Assembly (NCBI GenBank): GCA_903896505.1
Contig: CAITXU010000275.1
Location: 1 to 50,273, forward strand
Source of the DNA: an uncultured Verrucomicrobiota bacterium
Lineage (GTDB): Bacteria > Verrucomicrobiota > Verrucomicrobiia > Limisphaerales > UBA9464
Direction: 5' to 3'
Length of the DNA stretch: 50,273 bases
Of this stretch, positions 1-8,881 are shown one piece after another; position 1 is the first letter of the stretch, and each line of letters starts with the position of its first letter. The notes beneath the pieces are model-generated. The model had not been told where the DNA came from and did not search any database. It worked only from the letters and a program-made list of their open reading frames with translations. A program made the translations under genes and the position numbers.

Positions 1-11
1 CTCCGTTGGAT

Positions 12-63
12 GTCCCTCCTTTGTAGGGACTTGCGTCCGGAGGGACGCGCTCCTGCAAGTCCC
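12..63. repeat. nested hairpin cluster downstream of the RsmB-like gene
   Basis: Three mutually overlapping inverted repeats lie here: GTCCCT (12-17) with AGGGAC (25-30), GGGACTTGC (26-34) with GCAAGTCCC (55-63), and GCGTCC (33-38) with GGACGC (43-48). The arms share bases, so the RNA could take alternative folds. The block lies in the 3' flank of the minus-strand methyltransferase gene and has no T-tract on either strand, so it is not a convincing intrinsic terminator. It resembles the GC-rich palindromic intergenic repeats seen elsewhere in the window, but I see no second close copy. Confidence 0.55.
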
Positions 64-131
64 CATATCGATTTCGACCACCATCGCCCGCGCACCACCT
101 GGCCCGTTCGTCCGGAGGTGGAGAAGCGCTG

Positions 132-1943
132 TCACTTGGAAGCCTTCCGACGCCAGCTGGCGATGAACATGCCGTTTCCGCCGGTGTCCGCAGGCCATAG
201 CGTCAACGGGGAGACCGGTGCTGAATGGGCGTCAAACGGGTTCACCACTGGAACGGATTCGAATTCGTCGGCAAACGTCTGGCTGAACCAGTCCGCCACT
301 TCGGAGGTCTCGGCTCTGGTCAGGGTGCAGACGGCATAGACCAATCGGCCTCCGGGTTTGAGTGACCCACGAACATGCCAAAGCAAGCGCCGCTGGGCTT
401 CAGCCAATTCAAGGACATCCGTCGTTGTGGTTGTCCATCGGGCGTGCGGGTTGCGGCCCCAAGTGCCCAATCCGGAGCATGGGGCGTCGACCAAAATGCC
501 GTCGAACTCCGTCCGGGTGGGCGGCTTCTCCCCTCCATCCCACGGAGCCACGCGGTAGTTGAAGCAGTGGGCTCGCGCCGTCCGCCGCCGCAATCGCTCC
601 AGCCTCCACGCGGCACGATCACTCGCCCAAATCATGCCCTTCCCCTGCATGAGAGCCGAAAGGTGGAGGGTTTTCCCCCCCTCGCCAGCGCAGGCATCCC
701 ACCAGGTCTCGGTGGGTTGGGGTGCGCACACAAGTCCAACCGCCTGAGAGGCAAGGTCCTGGATTTCGAATTCTCCGGCGTGAAAGGCCGGGTGAACAAA
801 GAGGTCCTCGGAACCGCAGTAAAGAAAGCTACCTGGAAACGGACCCGATTTGACCTCTAATTGGTCCTGGATTTTTTCGCTATAGTTGGGGTGAGCCCGA
901 AGCCACAAACGGGGCTGGACCTGAAGGCTGCGCGCCCAATTGGGAGGGGCCTCCACTTGCAGGGACGTCCACGGGGGAATTGCGTTCGCGCGGAGCTCGT
1001 TGTCAGAAAAGGACTCGGGATTCCGCTCGAATCGGGAGGCCAGTTCGGCCGCATGGTCCAAACGGGCCTCGATGGGAGCCTCGGCATCCAACCATCCGAA
1101 CCATCGATAGTGCTGGAACACCGCATTGCTGATCGCCTCCGCATCGACCGGACTCAATCCGCGGGCGTTCTTCAACGTGCTTCGCAGCGCGGCATCCGCC
1201 GGGACCTCTCGATTGGCCCGTTCAATCACCTGAGCAGCCAAAGCGGGAACCGAAATGGGAGGCGGCGGAGGCTCCGGTTTTCGGAAGGAACCACCCGACG
1301 AGCGCACAGGTCCACCCAGGGTCGGGGAATTGAGAATCGAACCGCGCGCAGGACGATTATTGAAATAGGACTCGGATGGACGTTCTCTCCACGGGGCAGG
1401 TCCTCCTGGACGCTCTCCCCTCTCCTGGGGGCCTTCAGGCCGACGGAAACCGTCCCGGGGCGGAAAACGACCCGGGCCAAACGAGCGTCCGGGACCACGA
1501 AAGTCCGGTCGCCCGGGTCCATCGCGACGGAGTTCACCCGGTCCCTGGTACGGTCGGGAGCGTCCCATCTCGCCTGGACCTTGCCCCCTCTCCTGCGCTC
1601 CGTCGGCAGGCGGTCTGGAAAATGTCCGACCACCGCGCATTCTGTCGTCCCGCTGACCTTCGGGAGGCCCGAAGGCGGGCCGCGCTGTCCGGGAATCGAC
1701 CGGTGCGCCCGGTGCTGTATTGGGCCGATCTCCCTGCCGGAAGAACGGGCGTTCGCCACGGCGAATGGCATCCCGTTCGTTGCGCCCGGGACGGGCCGGT
1801 CGCTCCTGACGGAACTGTTCATCGACTTCGCCTTGCGGCGAAAACACCAGGCGCCGCTTCCAGCCAGCGGACGAAGGGGAGACTGGCCGTCTGCCACCCT
1901 GGGGTGCTGGACGTTTCGGAGGAAGCGGACGGGGCGAATTCAT
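132..1943 (-). CDS. RsmB/NOL1/NOP2/Sun-family RNA m5C methyltransferase with Arg/Gly/Pro-rich N-terminal extension
   Basis: SAM-dependent cytosine-5 methyltransferase, most likely acting on rRNA. The C-terminal half carries the family marks: SAM-binding motif I (DACAGEGGKT), the DAPCSGLGTWGR motif with its PC pair, and the second cysteine in YAVCTLTRAE, which in RsmB-type enzymes forms the covalent adduct. Before it, at about residues 229-330, is a helical segment in the place of the usual N-terminal RNA-binding region. Residues 1-228 are low complexity, with many RGERP, RPEGP and GPGRF-like runs. This makes the protein about 600 residues against roughly 430-450 for classic RsmB. The ATG at 1943 is used; an in-frame GTG at 1952 adds three residues, and neither has a Shine-Dalgarno. 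Assignment to RsmB rather than another Fmu-family enzyme is uncertain. Confidence 0.85.
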   Translation of the reverse strand: MNSPRPLPPKRPAPQGGRRPVSPSSAGWKRRLVFSPQGEVDEQFRQERPARPGRNERDAIRRGERPFFRQGDRPNTAPGAPVDSRTARPAFGPPEGQRDDRMRGGRTFSRPPADGAQERGQGPGEMGRSRPYQGPGELRRDGPGRPDFRGPGRSFGPGRFPPRDGFRRPEGPQERGERPGGPAPWRERPSESYFNNRPARGSILNSPTLGGPVRSSGGSFRKPEPPPPPISVPALAAQVIERANREVPADAALRSTLKNARGLSPVDAEAISNAVFQHYRWFGWLDAEAPIEARLDHAAELASRFERNPESFSDNELRANAIPPWTSLQVEAPPNWARSLQVQPRLWLRAHPNYSEKIQDQLEVKSGPFPGSFLYCGSEDLFVHPAFHAGEFEIQDLASQAVGLVCAPQPTETWWDACAGEGGKTLHLSALMQGKGMIWASDRAAWRLERLRRRTARAHCFNYRVAPWDGGEKPPTRTEFDGILVDAPCSGLGTWGRNPHARWTTTTTDVLELAEAQRRLLWHVRGSLKPGGRLVYAVCTLTRAETSEVADWFSQTFADEFESVPVVNPFDAHSAPVSPLTLWPADTGGNGMFIASWRRKASK

Positions 1944-2132
1944 GGAGTTCACGGATCACGAGTCAGACGTCACGGCTTTCGTGAACGTTCTCCCCAGCAC
2001 CCCGGCATCAACAGCCGGCAGGACGGAGGGATGTCCCTGATCAGTCTGCTATCGTCACCGAAAAACAGGTCAATGCAAGCCTCGGGTGAGTGGGTTTCTC
2101 CTGCCGATGCGAAGGTGCGGTGGAGTGGGAGT

Positions 2133-5100
2133 TCACGGGTCCTTCACCCATGCGCGAAAAAAAGTGGTGAGGTTGGTGATGCTCTCGCTGATGGTGATCC
2201 ATTCATCGTTGAACGCAGGCGGAATGTTGGTCAACGTTTGCCAGTTCGCCGATGGACCGAGGTTGGTGCTCGACTGGACCAGGTACCGATAGCCGGCCGT
2301 CGCGTTGAAGGAGAAACTCAGCTGTCCGCTAAAGCCCAGGTTGGTCAGCACGGGCTCCTGGCCGGGTCCAACCGGAAGCGATATCAACAGTCGGGCCAGA
2401 GCGCTTGCAATTCCCCCTCCCGCATTCGTTATGCCCGCGGAATAATATCCGCTGTCGCCTGTCTGGGCGTTCTGCACCGTGAGCACGCTTGTCGCAGCGC
2501 CGGAAACAACCGAGCCGTTTGTTGTGAGGCCATCGGTCAATATTGCGTCGCCTCGTTTCCACCGGTAGGTCGGTCTGGGCGACCCCGTCGACGCCACCTC
2601 AAACAGTATGGCGGCACCTTGCGGCGCGATCTGGCTTTGCGGCTGCTGGGTGATACGTGGCGGCGTGGGCGGAGCGCCGGTGACGTCGTTCCATTCGGTG
2701 GCCAGACGGATTTCGGATATCTCCGGTAGTGAATTCTGGCATCCGCCGGAAAGCCCCAGCAAATCCAGGCTTCCCTCGACCGGCGTCGTGTACGTAGCCT
2801 CCCACGCTACCGATTCCGGATCCGCTTCGAGTGGGTCCCCGGTGCGTGCCACCGGGTCGAAATAGTAGTGCTTCACCTGAACGGTCGCGTAGCCCAGACC
2901 ATCCGACCAGATACGGGCGACAACGAAGATTTGGTTATTTCCATTGCATCCTGGAATTTGCCCGCCGACTAGGCCTGCCGTTGATGTCATTTGCCAGGGT
3001 CGGGTTTTTGAGTCCCCGACGGCTATCAATTGTCCCCCATAACCGTGGCCGAGGTAAATGCGCTGGCCCTTTGCGGAGTCGCCGAGGAAGATTTGGTAGC
3101 TGTAGTTATTGTTGCCGTTGTCATGCAAGAGGAAGCTTAAGTACCACACTCCGGCGCTTTGAACGCGAATCGGGTTTGAAATGGCCCGGGTCAATGTCGT
3201 CCATGACCATGCGCCGTCATTGAGTTGGGCCCGACCGCCATCCGGCAAAGGAAGGGTGGCATTTATCGGCCAACCCTGCGCAAATACCCCCGGGGCCGCA
3301 GTCCTGAGAATGAACGATGCACTGCCAGTATCCGCAGTTGATTGCGTCCACGACCCGGCAAAGCCTGCGCCGGTCGGGGCCAGGCCCGGAAGCCTGCCCT
3401 GCGTCCCGCCGGTCGGACCAAACGGCTCGTAGCAAATCACCGAGTTGGCGACAATGGAGATCGAACCGTCACGCGCTAGACGATCCGTCTTCCAGCCGAG
3501 CCCCGCAGGAAGGGGAGGAAGGCTCAGACTGTTAAATGCCCCGCCATAAGCCGGTGCGTGAAAGAGTGTGAAGGAATCGCCGGCTGCCAGCGGATCGGGA
3601 CCGACGTTTTGAACCGCCAGCGTTCCCCCGAAATGCAGAGTGCCCGCGGCAGCCACGAGTTGGCTGGCCGATGTGGAAACGCGTTTGCCGATCACCATTT
3701 TCAACGCACCGCCGAGGGTGGGGGCCGCCTTCGCTACGAACGTGCTGACGCCCGCAAAATCAACCGTGGCCCCGGCGGGAATCGCCAGCGATGCCACGGA
3801 TTGATCAAATCCGCCAAAGGACAAGGCGGTCCCGCTCGACAGCGAGACCGATGCCTTCGTTCCCAGGCATTGAGCGGCACCGCACAGGATCGAACCGGAC
3901 TGCAGATTGACCGCCGCGTTTCCAGTCGCCGCAGGAGCCTTGAGAGCCAGCGAGCCCGCCCCCCGTTTAAAAAGCCCGAGAGAGCCAACATTGAGCGGAC
4001 CATCGAGCGTGAGGTCGCCGGATGCTGTTCTGGCACCGGCGGCGGTCGTAACGACCATTCCATACCCGAGGCTGATTATCTGGATATTGGCATCTATCGA
4101 CGATCCGGAGGCATCGGCCGTGATGGACAGCCCCGGGTTGACGTTGATGTCGAAGGTCCCGATGCCGGCAAGTCCCGTTCCGTACTGACGAATGACGGAC
4201 GGTGCGCCACTGATAATCAGGCCACCCGCAACATTGTAATTGATGCCGCCGGACAGGTGCAGGCCGGCGCTGGATGCCGCTCCGCTGCCCGTAATCGTGA
4301 TACCAGTATTGGCATATCCGCCCCCGGTACTATAACCGATTTTCAACGTCGCGTCGCGGGCTACGGAGTATGGGGCATCGCCCGACTTCTGTTGAATCTC
4401 GAGGGTGCCTGCTTCGACCGTCACGAGGCCGGAAAATGTGCCGTTACCGCTCAGGGTCAAATGGCCCGGACCATACTTATTGAAGCCTTGGTTTCCCGCC
4501 ACCATCGCGCCAATGTCCGCGCCACCACCGCCAACAACGATGGCCGGCGTCCCAATGGACGCCGCCAATGTCAACGGACCGGCACTTCCGGTTTGAATGG
4601 ACCAGGCGTGTTTGGCAGCCGGATTGGTGTCGTCCATCACGATCGTACCGACCGTTCGCGCGCCGTTGAGAAGCACCCCCGGATTCCCGTTCAAGCTGAG
4701 TCTGCTGAAGTCGGCGACTGCATCGACACCGCCGGCCACCGCGCCGCCGCTCCAGTTGGCGACGTCCGGCCATAAACCGCCGTTGACATTCGTCCACACC
4801 CCGGAGCCCGCGGGGACTGAAATCAACAGAACACCCGGATCACTTGTGACCCCATCAGCGACAACGGTGTAGTCGCCGACGTTGGCGGTTTGCACCGCTG
4901 GAATTGTTAAGAACCGGTTGGTGGCCCCGACGAGGTTGGTTCCATTGAATTTCCACTGGTAGCCGGTCGGTGCTGGTCCAATCACCGAGGCGGCGAACGT
5001 CGCGGGAAGACCGGCGACCACAACATTCGTTGCTGGATTGACGAAGACCTCGGCGGTGCCAACGACATTCGAGCCCGTCAGGGTCAGGTTGTCCAGGCGA

Positions 5101-7580
5101 GCCCAGTGGAGATTCGGATTCAGTGATTGCTCGGCGTGAATGAACGCACCAGCGTAGATGGATGAACCGATTTTCGGTAGGTTCACACTGTTGACCTGGG
5201 TCCATTGCGCACCATCCGATGACACCGAGCTGATGAATGTGTCGTTGACTCGTTCCAGCTTGAACCAGTGGTTCGCCCCGCCCAAATCGGGGGACCAGGC
5301 GTTTGCGTCGCCATTGCCGTTGCGCATCGTGTCATCCTCGAAAAACGCCCCGCCTCCGACACTGTTAAATAACGCGGCAAAACGGGTTCCGCCGCCATCG
5401 CCGAGAGGTTGACCAATCGTCGTGTTGGTCGTTCCGCGCAAAATGATACCGGCCCGCCAGCTTCCCCCAGGAGTGACGCCGTCCGGGCCGGAATTACCCG
5501 GAGTGATGGCGGCGACGCGTCCGATTAGCGTACAATTTCCAGTAACCTTCCGGCTGATGAGATTCATGCCGTCGCCGGTCAGCGTGACCTCATTACCCTG
5601 GCGTGAGGCACCGGAAGGATAGTTATGAATTTCCAACGGTGCCCAATACCATGGGGCCACGGAAGGGTTAACACTCTTGAATGCGACCGGGGCTGAATCA
5701 ATCGTCCGACCGCCATGGTAGACCAGCCTGGCCCTGACCTGATTGGTCGGCGAACTCCAGATGAAGGTATTGAGAGCGAACGGTGCCTTTGGGACTTGAC
5801 CCAGGTAGTAATCGGCACCTTGGGTCGGACGCACATAGTAGGATGAGTACTCCGTGATGAAGAACTCCACCCGCTCCACAGTGTTGCCGTTGGCTTCCAC
5901 CGTCGCTGACAGGCTGGTCTTGCCGCCCGGAATGGTTGTGTCGCCCACGGGCAAAACCATGGCAACGAACGGTTCGGTCGGCGCGGCTATCCGCGAGTAA
6001 GCAGATGCTGGAACGTCAATATTGGGCATTCCAGGCCCCTCGAATGACAGGCCAAGACCGTCCGTGAGCGCCCCGGTATTTACCGGGTTGGCCGCGCCCT
6101 TAAAATATTGAAGCTCGAAGGTATGGGCACCTGCCGCCAGAACGGCAGTCCCTCCCCGGTACTGGGACGAGTCGTGCAGCCCGTCAAAATCAATAACCTT
6201 TGCACCATCTATGAGCAACCGGCTGCCGTCGCCCGAATGCAAATTAAACGCGTAAATACCGTCGGTCGGAACGGTGATATATCCTGAATAGGCAAACCCA
6301 TAGTTTGAACGCCGTCGTCTCGGACTCACATCGGGAGTGTTGACCGCACCCTCGGCGACCGCAGTCAAGGTGCTGAAATTCGGCAAGATGTTCCAATCGA
6401 TGGAAGGCGACTCGAAATAACGGTAGGCCAGCCCGGGAACCGTTGCTCCCGTCACGGTCGCCGGGCCGGGCACCGCCGGGTTGGGAGTAATCAGAACGGG
6501 AGCGCTGATATTGTCAAAAATGTCCGTGATGGTCAGGCGGACAAAAGGCGTCGCGACGCCGGGAATGTTCAACGGCTTCTGACGCGTATCGGGGGCAATT
6601 TCCGAAAACACTGCCAGGGGAGAACCGGAATAACTCGGATTTCCAAAAACTTCGATCCGATAAGAGAGCTGGGGCGAGCTCGATTCCGGAAGCGTCCACC
6701 GAACCAATAATTGCGATTTAAACGTCAAAGCCGTTGCTTCGCTGACAATGATCGGGTCAAGGGCCGGCGTCGCCGGTTGATGACTCATCGTCAAGGTCTT
6801 GGGCACGTTGTTACCCAGAGACGGAACCGCCACCTCCGACTCGGTCGCGGTCGCGCCGTCAATCAGGGTGACGTATCCTGCGCTGGTGTACGAAATCTGG
6901 TTGGCCTCATGCCACCGGCCGCCCAGGTGGTAATACCCGGGACCATGGTCAACAATGTACGGACCGGTGTGTCCGGAAAAATTCTCCTGCCACCCGCTCA
7001 TGCCGTTGACTCCGGTGACGGCGAAGGGGTACAAGACGGTCCCGACGTGATACCAATTGCCGCTTGTCGGCTCCTTAAGCCACATGCCCTGGAATCCGAC
7101 ATGCTTAGTCCCGTCCGAGGGCAACCAATATCGGACCACCTCCCTGGTCCAGAGATTGGTCTTGAACTGCGGCCAGAAACCCTTGATGGCGCAACAGCTT
7201 CCCTCGCCGATCTGGGCGAACCAGACCATGTTGGTCCCGGCAAAGGTCGGTATCTGCTGCGAATACGGCGCGTAACCCCCGCTGGCTGGCCAGCAAACAT
7301 ACTGCAACAGGGTGTGCGGGCTGCCGTTAACCTCATTTTGATGGGTGAAGCCCCCGTAAAAGTACCCCGCGCCCCCATCCGAACTGGTCACGTATTCCTC
7401 ATGGATGGCGTCATAGATTCCGCCTGGGACGTTTGGTGAGCGATAATCTTGGAGGATGCAATCCGCGCCGCTTGGGACGTTATAATAATGATACTGGGCC
7501 AGTAGCATTCCGTTCGAGGCCAACATGGCGAGCCCAAGTACGACTTTGAACAACCACCCTGGGGTTTGAAGGCGAATCAT
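2133..7580 (-). CDS. giant secreted mosaic protein: DUF3472, PA14, Ig-like, autotransporter repeat and lectin-like modules
   Basis: Secreted or surface protein of 1815 residues with a clear signal peptide (about 1-29, ending MLLAQ). Module order by reading: a DUF3472-like domain (about 30-270, DYRSPNVPGGIYD), a fibronectin-like linker (about 275-365), PA14 (about 383-515, YSGYITVPTDGIYAF and GDGSRLLIDG), and a DUF1349-like beta-sandwich (about 660-830). Then come an Ig-like domain (about 842-920), an autotransporter-associated beta-strand region (about 925-1365, including GFNKYGPGHLTLSGNGTFSG), a concanavalin-like region (about 1383-1633), a second Ig-like domain (about 1643-1733) and a verrucomicrobial-type tail. 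PA14 and DUF3472 suggest glycan binding or processing, but no catalytic centre can be named. No outer-membrane barrel domain follows the autotransporter repeats. ATG start, no Shine-Dalgarno. Confidence 0.85.
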   Translation of the reverse strand: MIRLQTPGWLFKVVLGLAMLASNGMLLAQYHYYNVPSGADCILQDYRSPNVPGGIYDAIHEEYVTSSDGGAGYFYGGFTHQNEVNGSPHTLLQYVCWPASGGYAPYSQQIPTFAGTNMVWFAQIGEGSCCAIKGFWPQFKTNLWTREVVRYWLPSDGTKHVGFQGMWLKEPTSGNWYHVGTVLYPFAVTGVNGMSGWQENFSGHTGPYIVDHGPGYYHLGGRWHEANQISYTSAGYVTLIDGATATESEVAVPSLGNNVPKTLTMSHQPATPALDPIIVSEATALTFKSQLLVRWTLPESSSPQLSYRIEVFGNPSYSGSPLAVFSEIAPDTRQKPLNIPGVATPFVRLTITDIFDNISAPVLITPNPAVPGPATVTGATVPGLAYRYFESPSIDWNILPNFSTLTAVAEGAVNTPDVSPRRRRSNYGFAYSGYITVPTDGIYAFNLHSGDGSRLLIDGAKVIDFDGLHDSSQYRGGTAVLAAGAHTFELQYFKGAANPVNTGALTDGLGLSFEGPGMPNIDVPASAYSRIAAPTEPFVAMVLPVGDTTIPGGKTSLSATVEANGNTVERVEFFITEYSSYYVRPTQGADYYLGQVPKAPFALNTFIWSSPTNQVRARLVYHGGRTIDSAPVAFKSVNPSVAPWYWAPLEIHNYPSGASRQGNEVTLTGDGMNLISRKVTGNCTLIGRVAAITPGNSGPDGVTPGGSWRAGIILRGTTNTTIGQPLGDGGGTRFAALFNSVGGGAFFEDDTMRNGNGDANAWSPDLGGANHWFKLERVNDTFISSVSSDGAQWTQVNSVNLPKIGSSIYAGAFIHAEQSLNPNLHWARLDNLTLTGSNVVGTAEVFVNPATNVVVAGLPATFAASVIGPAPTGYQWKFNGTNLVGATNRFLTIPAVQTANVGDYTVVADGVTSDPGVLLISVPAGSGVWTNVNGGLWPDVANWSGGAVAGGVDAVADFSRLSLNGNPGVLLNGARTVGTIVMDDTNPAAKHAWSIQTGSAGPLTLAASIGTPAIVVGGGGADIGAMVAGNQGFNKYGPGHLTLSGNGTFSGLVTVEAGTLEIQQKSGDAPYSVARDATLKIGYSTGGGYANTGITITGSGAASSAGLHLSGGINYNVAGGLIISGAPSVIRQYGTGLAGIGTFDINVNPGLSITADASGSSIDANIQIISLGYGMVVTTAAGARTASGDLTLDGPLNVGSLGLFKRGAGSLALKAPAATGNAAVNLQSGSILCGAAQCLGTKASVSLSSGTALSFGGFDQSVASLAIPAGATVDFAGVSTFVAKAAPTLGGALKMVIGKRVSTSASQLVAAAGTLHFGGTLAVQNVGPDPLAAGDSFTLFHAPAYGGAFNSLSLPPLPAGLGWKTDRLARDGSISIVANSVICYEPFGPTGGTQGRLPGLAPTGAGFAGSWTQSTADTGSASFILRTAAPGVFAQGWPINATLPLPDGGRAQLNDGAWSWTTLTRAISNPIRVQSAGVWYLSFLLHDNGNNNYSYQIFLGDSAKGQRIYLGHGYGGQLIAVGDSKTRPWQMTSTAGLVGGQIPGCNGNNQIFVVARIWSDGLGYATVQVKHYYFDPVARTGDPLEADPESVAWEATYTTPVEGSLDLLGLSGGCQNSLPEISEIRLATEWNDVTGAPPTPPRITQQPQSQIAPQGAAILFEVASTGSPRPTYRWKRGDAILTDGLTTNGSVVSGAATSVLTVQNAQTGDSGYYSAGITNAGGGIASALARLLISLPVGPGQEPVLTNLGFSGQLSFSFNATAGYRYLVQSSTNLGPSANWQTLTNIPPAFNDEWITISESITNLTTFFRAWVKDP

Positions 7581-7811
7581 TTTCGTTGAATTCTGACGAC
7601 TTTAGACGCTTTCCCTTTCTACAGGATGAATCGCTCCTGGTCCAGTGCGGCCAGTGTCACCGTCCGCTGGCGCACACAGACCGGATGCCTCCTCCATCCT
7701 TCAGAGCCTCTCAATCTCTAAACAGCATGGGCTGGACGAAGTATAACTAAAAGCCATTGCCGAAATGGAGATCGCCGCAACGGTTTCTTCCTGAATGGGT
7801 TGAAAACGGGA

Positions 7812-7848
7812 AAAAGCCCGAGCCGTTCCGGGCGGGACGCCCGGGCTC
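7812..7848 (-). terminator. intrinsic terminator of the TPR gene built on a REP-like GGA-loop hairpin
   Basis: Read on the minus strand, AGCCCG pairs with CGGGCT around an inner hairpin CCGGGCG-TCC-CGCCCGG, followed directly by TTTTT. In plus coordinates the outer arms are 7815-7820 and 7842-7847, and the inner palindrome is 7828-7844. It lies 35 bases beyond the stop codon at 7883. The inner palindrome matches the hairpin of the REP units at 22.6-23.7 kb. The rest of the 302-base gap 7581-7882 shows nothing further that I can support. Confidence 0.7.
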
Positions 7849-7882
7849 CCGGATAAGGCCAGGCACCCCCCTCCGGAAATGC

Positions 7883-8824
7883 TTACTTTCCGACGGGTGG
7901 TTTTTCCGGAGATTCCGATTCCGGCTTTACCAAAAGCAACGGGGCTTTCCATGCTTCAGGCTGGACGCGGGCCGCCAAAACCCGGGCGACATCCGACATA
8001 AAATCGCCGGGGGTTCCAAATGGCTGACAGGCTTTCAGTTCGGAAGCCACCCGGACGTTGTTCCCGGTCACATCAAAATACAGGGCCAGATAGAGATGGG
8101 CATAAAATCGTTGTTGCCTCGTCACTTCCTTGGTTTCGCCGTCGGGCTGGACGGCGGCCAGCACCTTTTCCGGGGTGGATTGACCGGCAAACAGGCGATG
8201 AATCTCGGACATCGGAACCCGATCATCTCCCTCAATCGCGATTAGGCGCACGCGCGCCCGTTCCAAGTCCAGCTCCTTAGCCGTGCAGAGGAAATGCCAG
8301 ACGGCATTCTCAACGTCATGGGGATTGACGGTCTGGTGACTCTCAAACTGTTTCCGTCCGTCCGCGAAGCGTCCGGCAAAGTAGAGCGCAATCCCGCGTT
8401 GCCAGTTGTAGGGAGCAAAGGTCGGCTCCACTTCGTTGACCTGGTCGAAGTCTTTCACCGCCTCCATCACCTTCCCCGCTTTGAACAATTCCTCGGCCCT
8501 GCCCTGAAGCAGGACCCGGGAACGAGGTTCCAGTTGGAGCGCGTGCCCCAAATCGTCGATGGTCGCCTCGCGCTGACCCAGTATGGAGTTCATTTGGGCG
8601 CGGAGATGCCACCAACGGGATTCCTGCGGGTTGACACGAATGGCCTCGGAAATCAGCGCGATCGCATTCGTCGTGTGACCGGCCTTCCACTCCTTGAAGG
8701 CCGACTCGGCTATCTGTCCGGGATTCACGTCATCGGCAGCCCAGAGCCGTGCGGCCATGAGGCAGGGCAGAACCCAAAACTTCCACAGGCGCATGGAAAA
8801 ACATGAGGGAAGGAACCGAATCAT
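7883..8824 (-). CDS. periplasmic TPR-repeat protein
   Basis: Predicted exported tetratricopeptide-repeat protein of 313 residues. The N-terminus is hydrophobic and ends in ARLWAADD, a plausible signal-peptidase site. At least three TPR-like helical pairs follow: AESAFKEWKAGHTTNAIALISEAI, then DDLGHALQLEPRS and EVEPTFAPYNWQRGIALYFAG. TPRs are scaffolds, so no reaction can be assigned. A second ATG at 8794 would give a more typical signal peptide (MRLWKFWVLPC); neither start has a Shine-Dalgarno. It follows mnmA on the same strand after 57 bases, so co-transcription is possible. The C-terminus is a short charged tail after the last helix, and an intrinsic terminator follows. Confidence 0.75.
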   Translation of the reverse strand: MIRFLPSCFSMRLWKFWVLPCLMAARLWAADDVNPGQIAESAFKEWKAGHTTNAIALISEAIRVNPQESRWWHLRAQMNSILGQREATIDDLGHALQLEPRSRVLLQGRAEELFKAGKVMEAVKDFDQVNEVEPTFAPYNWQRGIALYFAGRFADGRKQFESHQTVNPHDVENAVWHFLCTAKELDLERARVRLIAIEGDDRVPMSEIHRLFAGQSTPEKVLAAVQPDGETKEVTRQQRFYAHLYLALYFDVTGNNVRVASELKACQPFGTPGDFMSDVARVLAARVQPEAWKAPLLLVKPESESPEKPPVGK

Positions 8825-8881
8825 CGGAAGAGAGTCGACCTGTCCAGGAGGTGTGGCAAATCATGGATTCCATCGCTCTGT

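Noticed and set aside
861..2729. Long plus-strand open frame of 622 codons
   Set aside because: It lies antisense to the methyltransferase and the giant secreted gene, is Arg/Gly-rich from reverse reading of GC-rich codons, and shows no domain. The minus-strand genes have clear motifs.
3558..4775. Plus-strand open frame of 405 codons
   Set aside because: Antisense shadow of the autotransporter-repeat region of the giant gene; composition is Arg/Gly-rich with no signal or motif.
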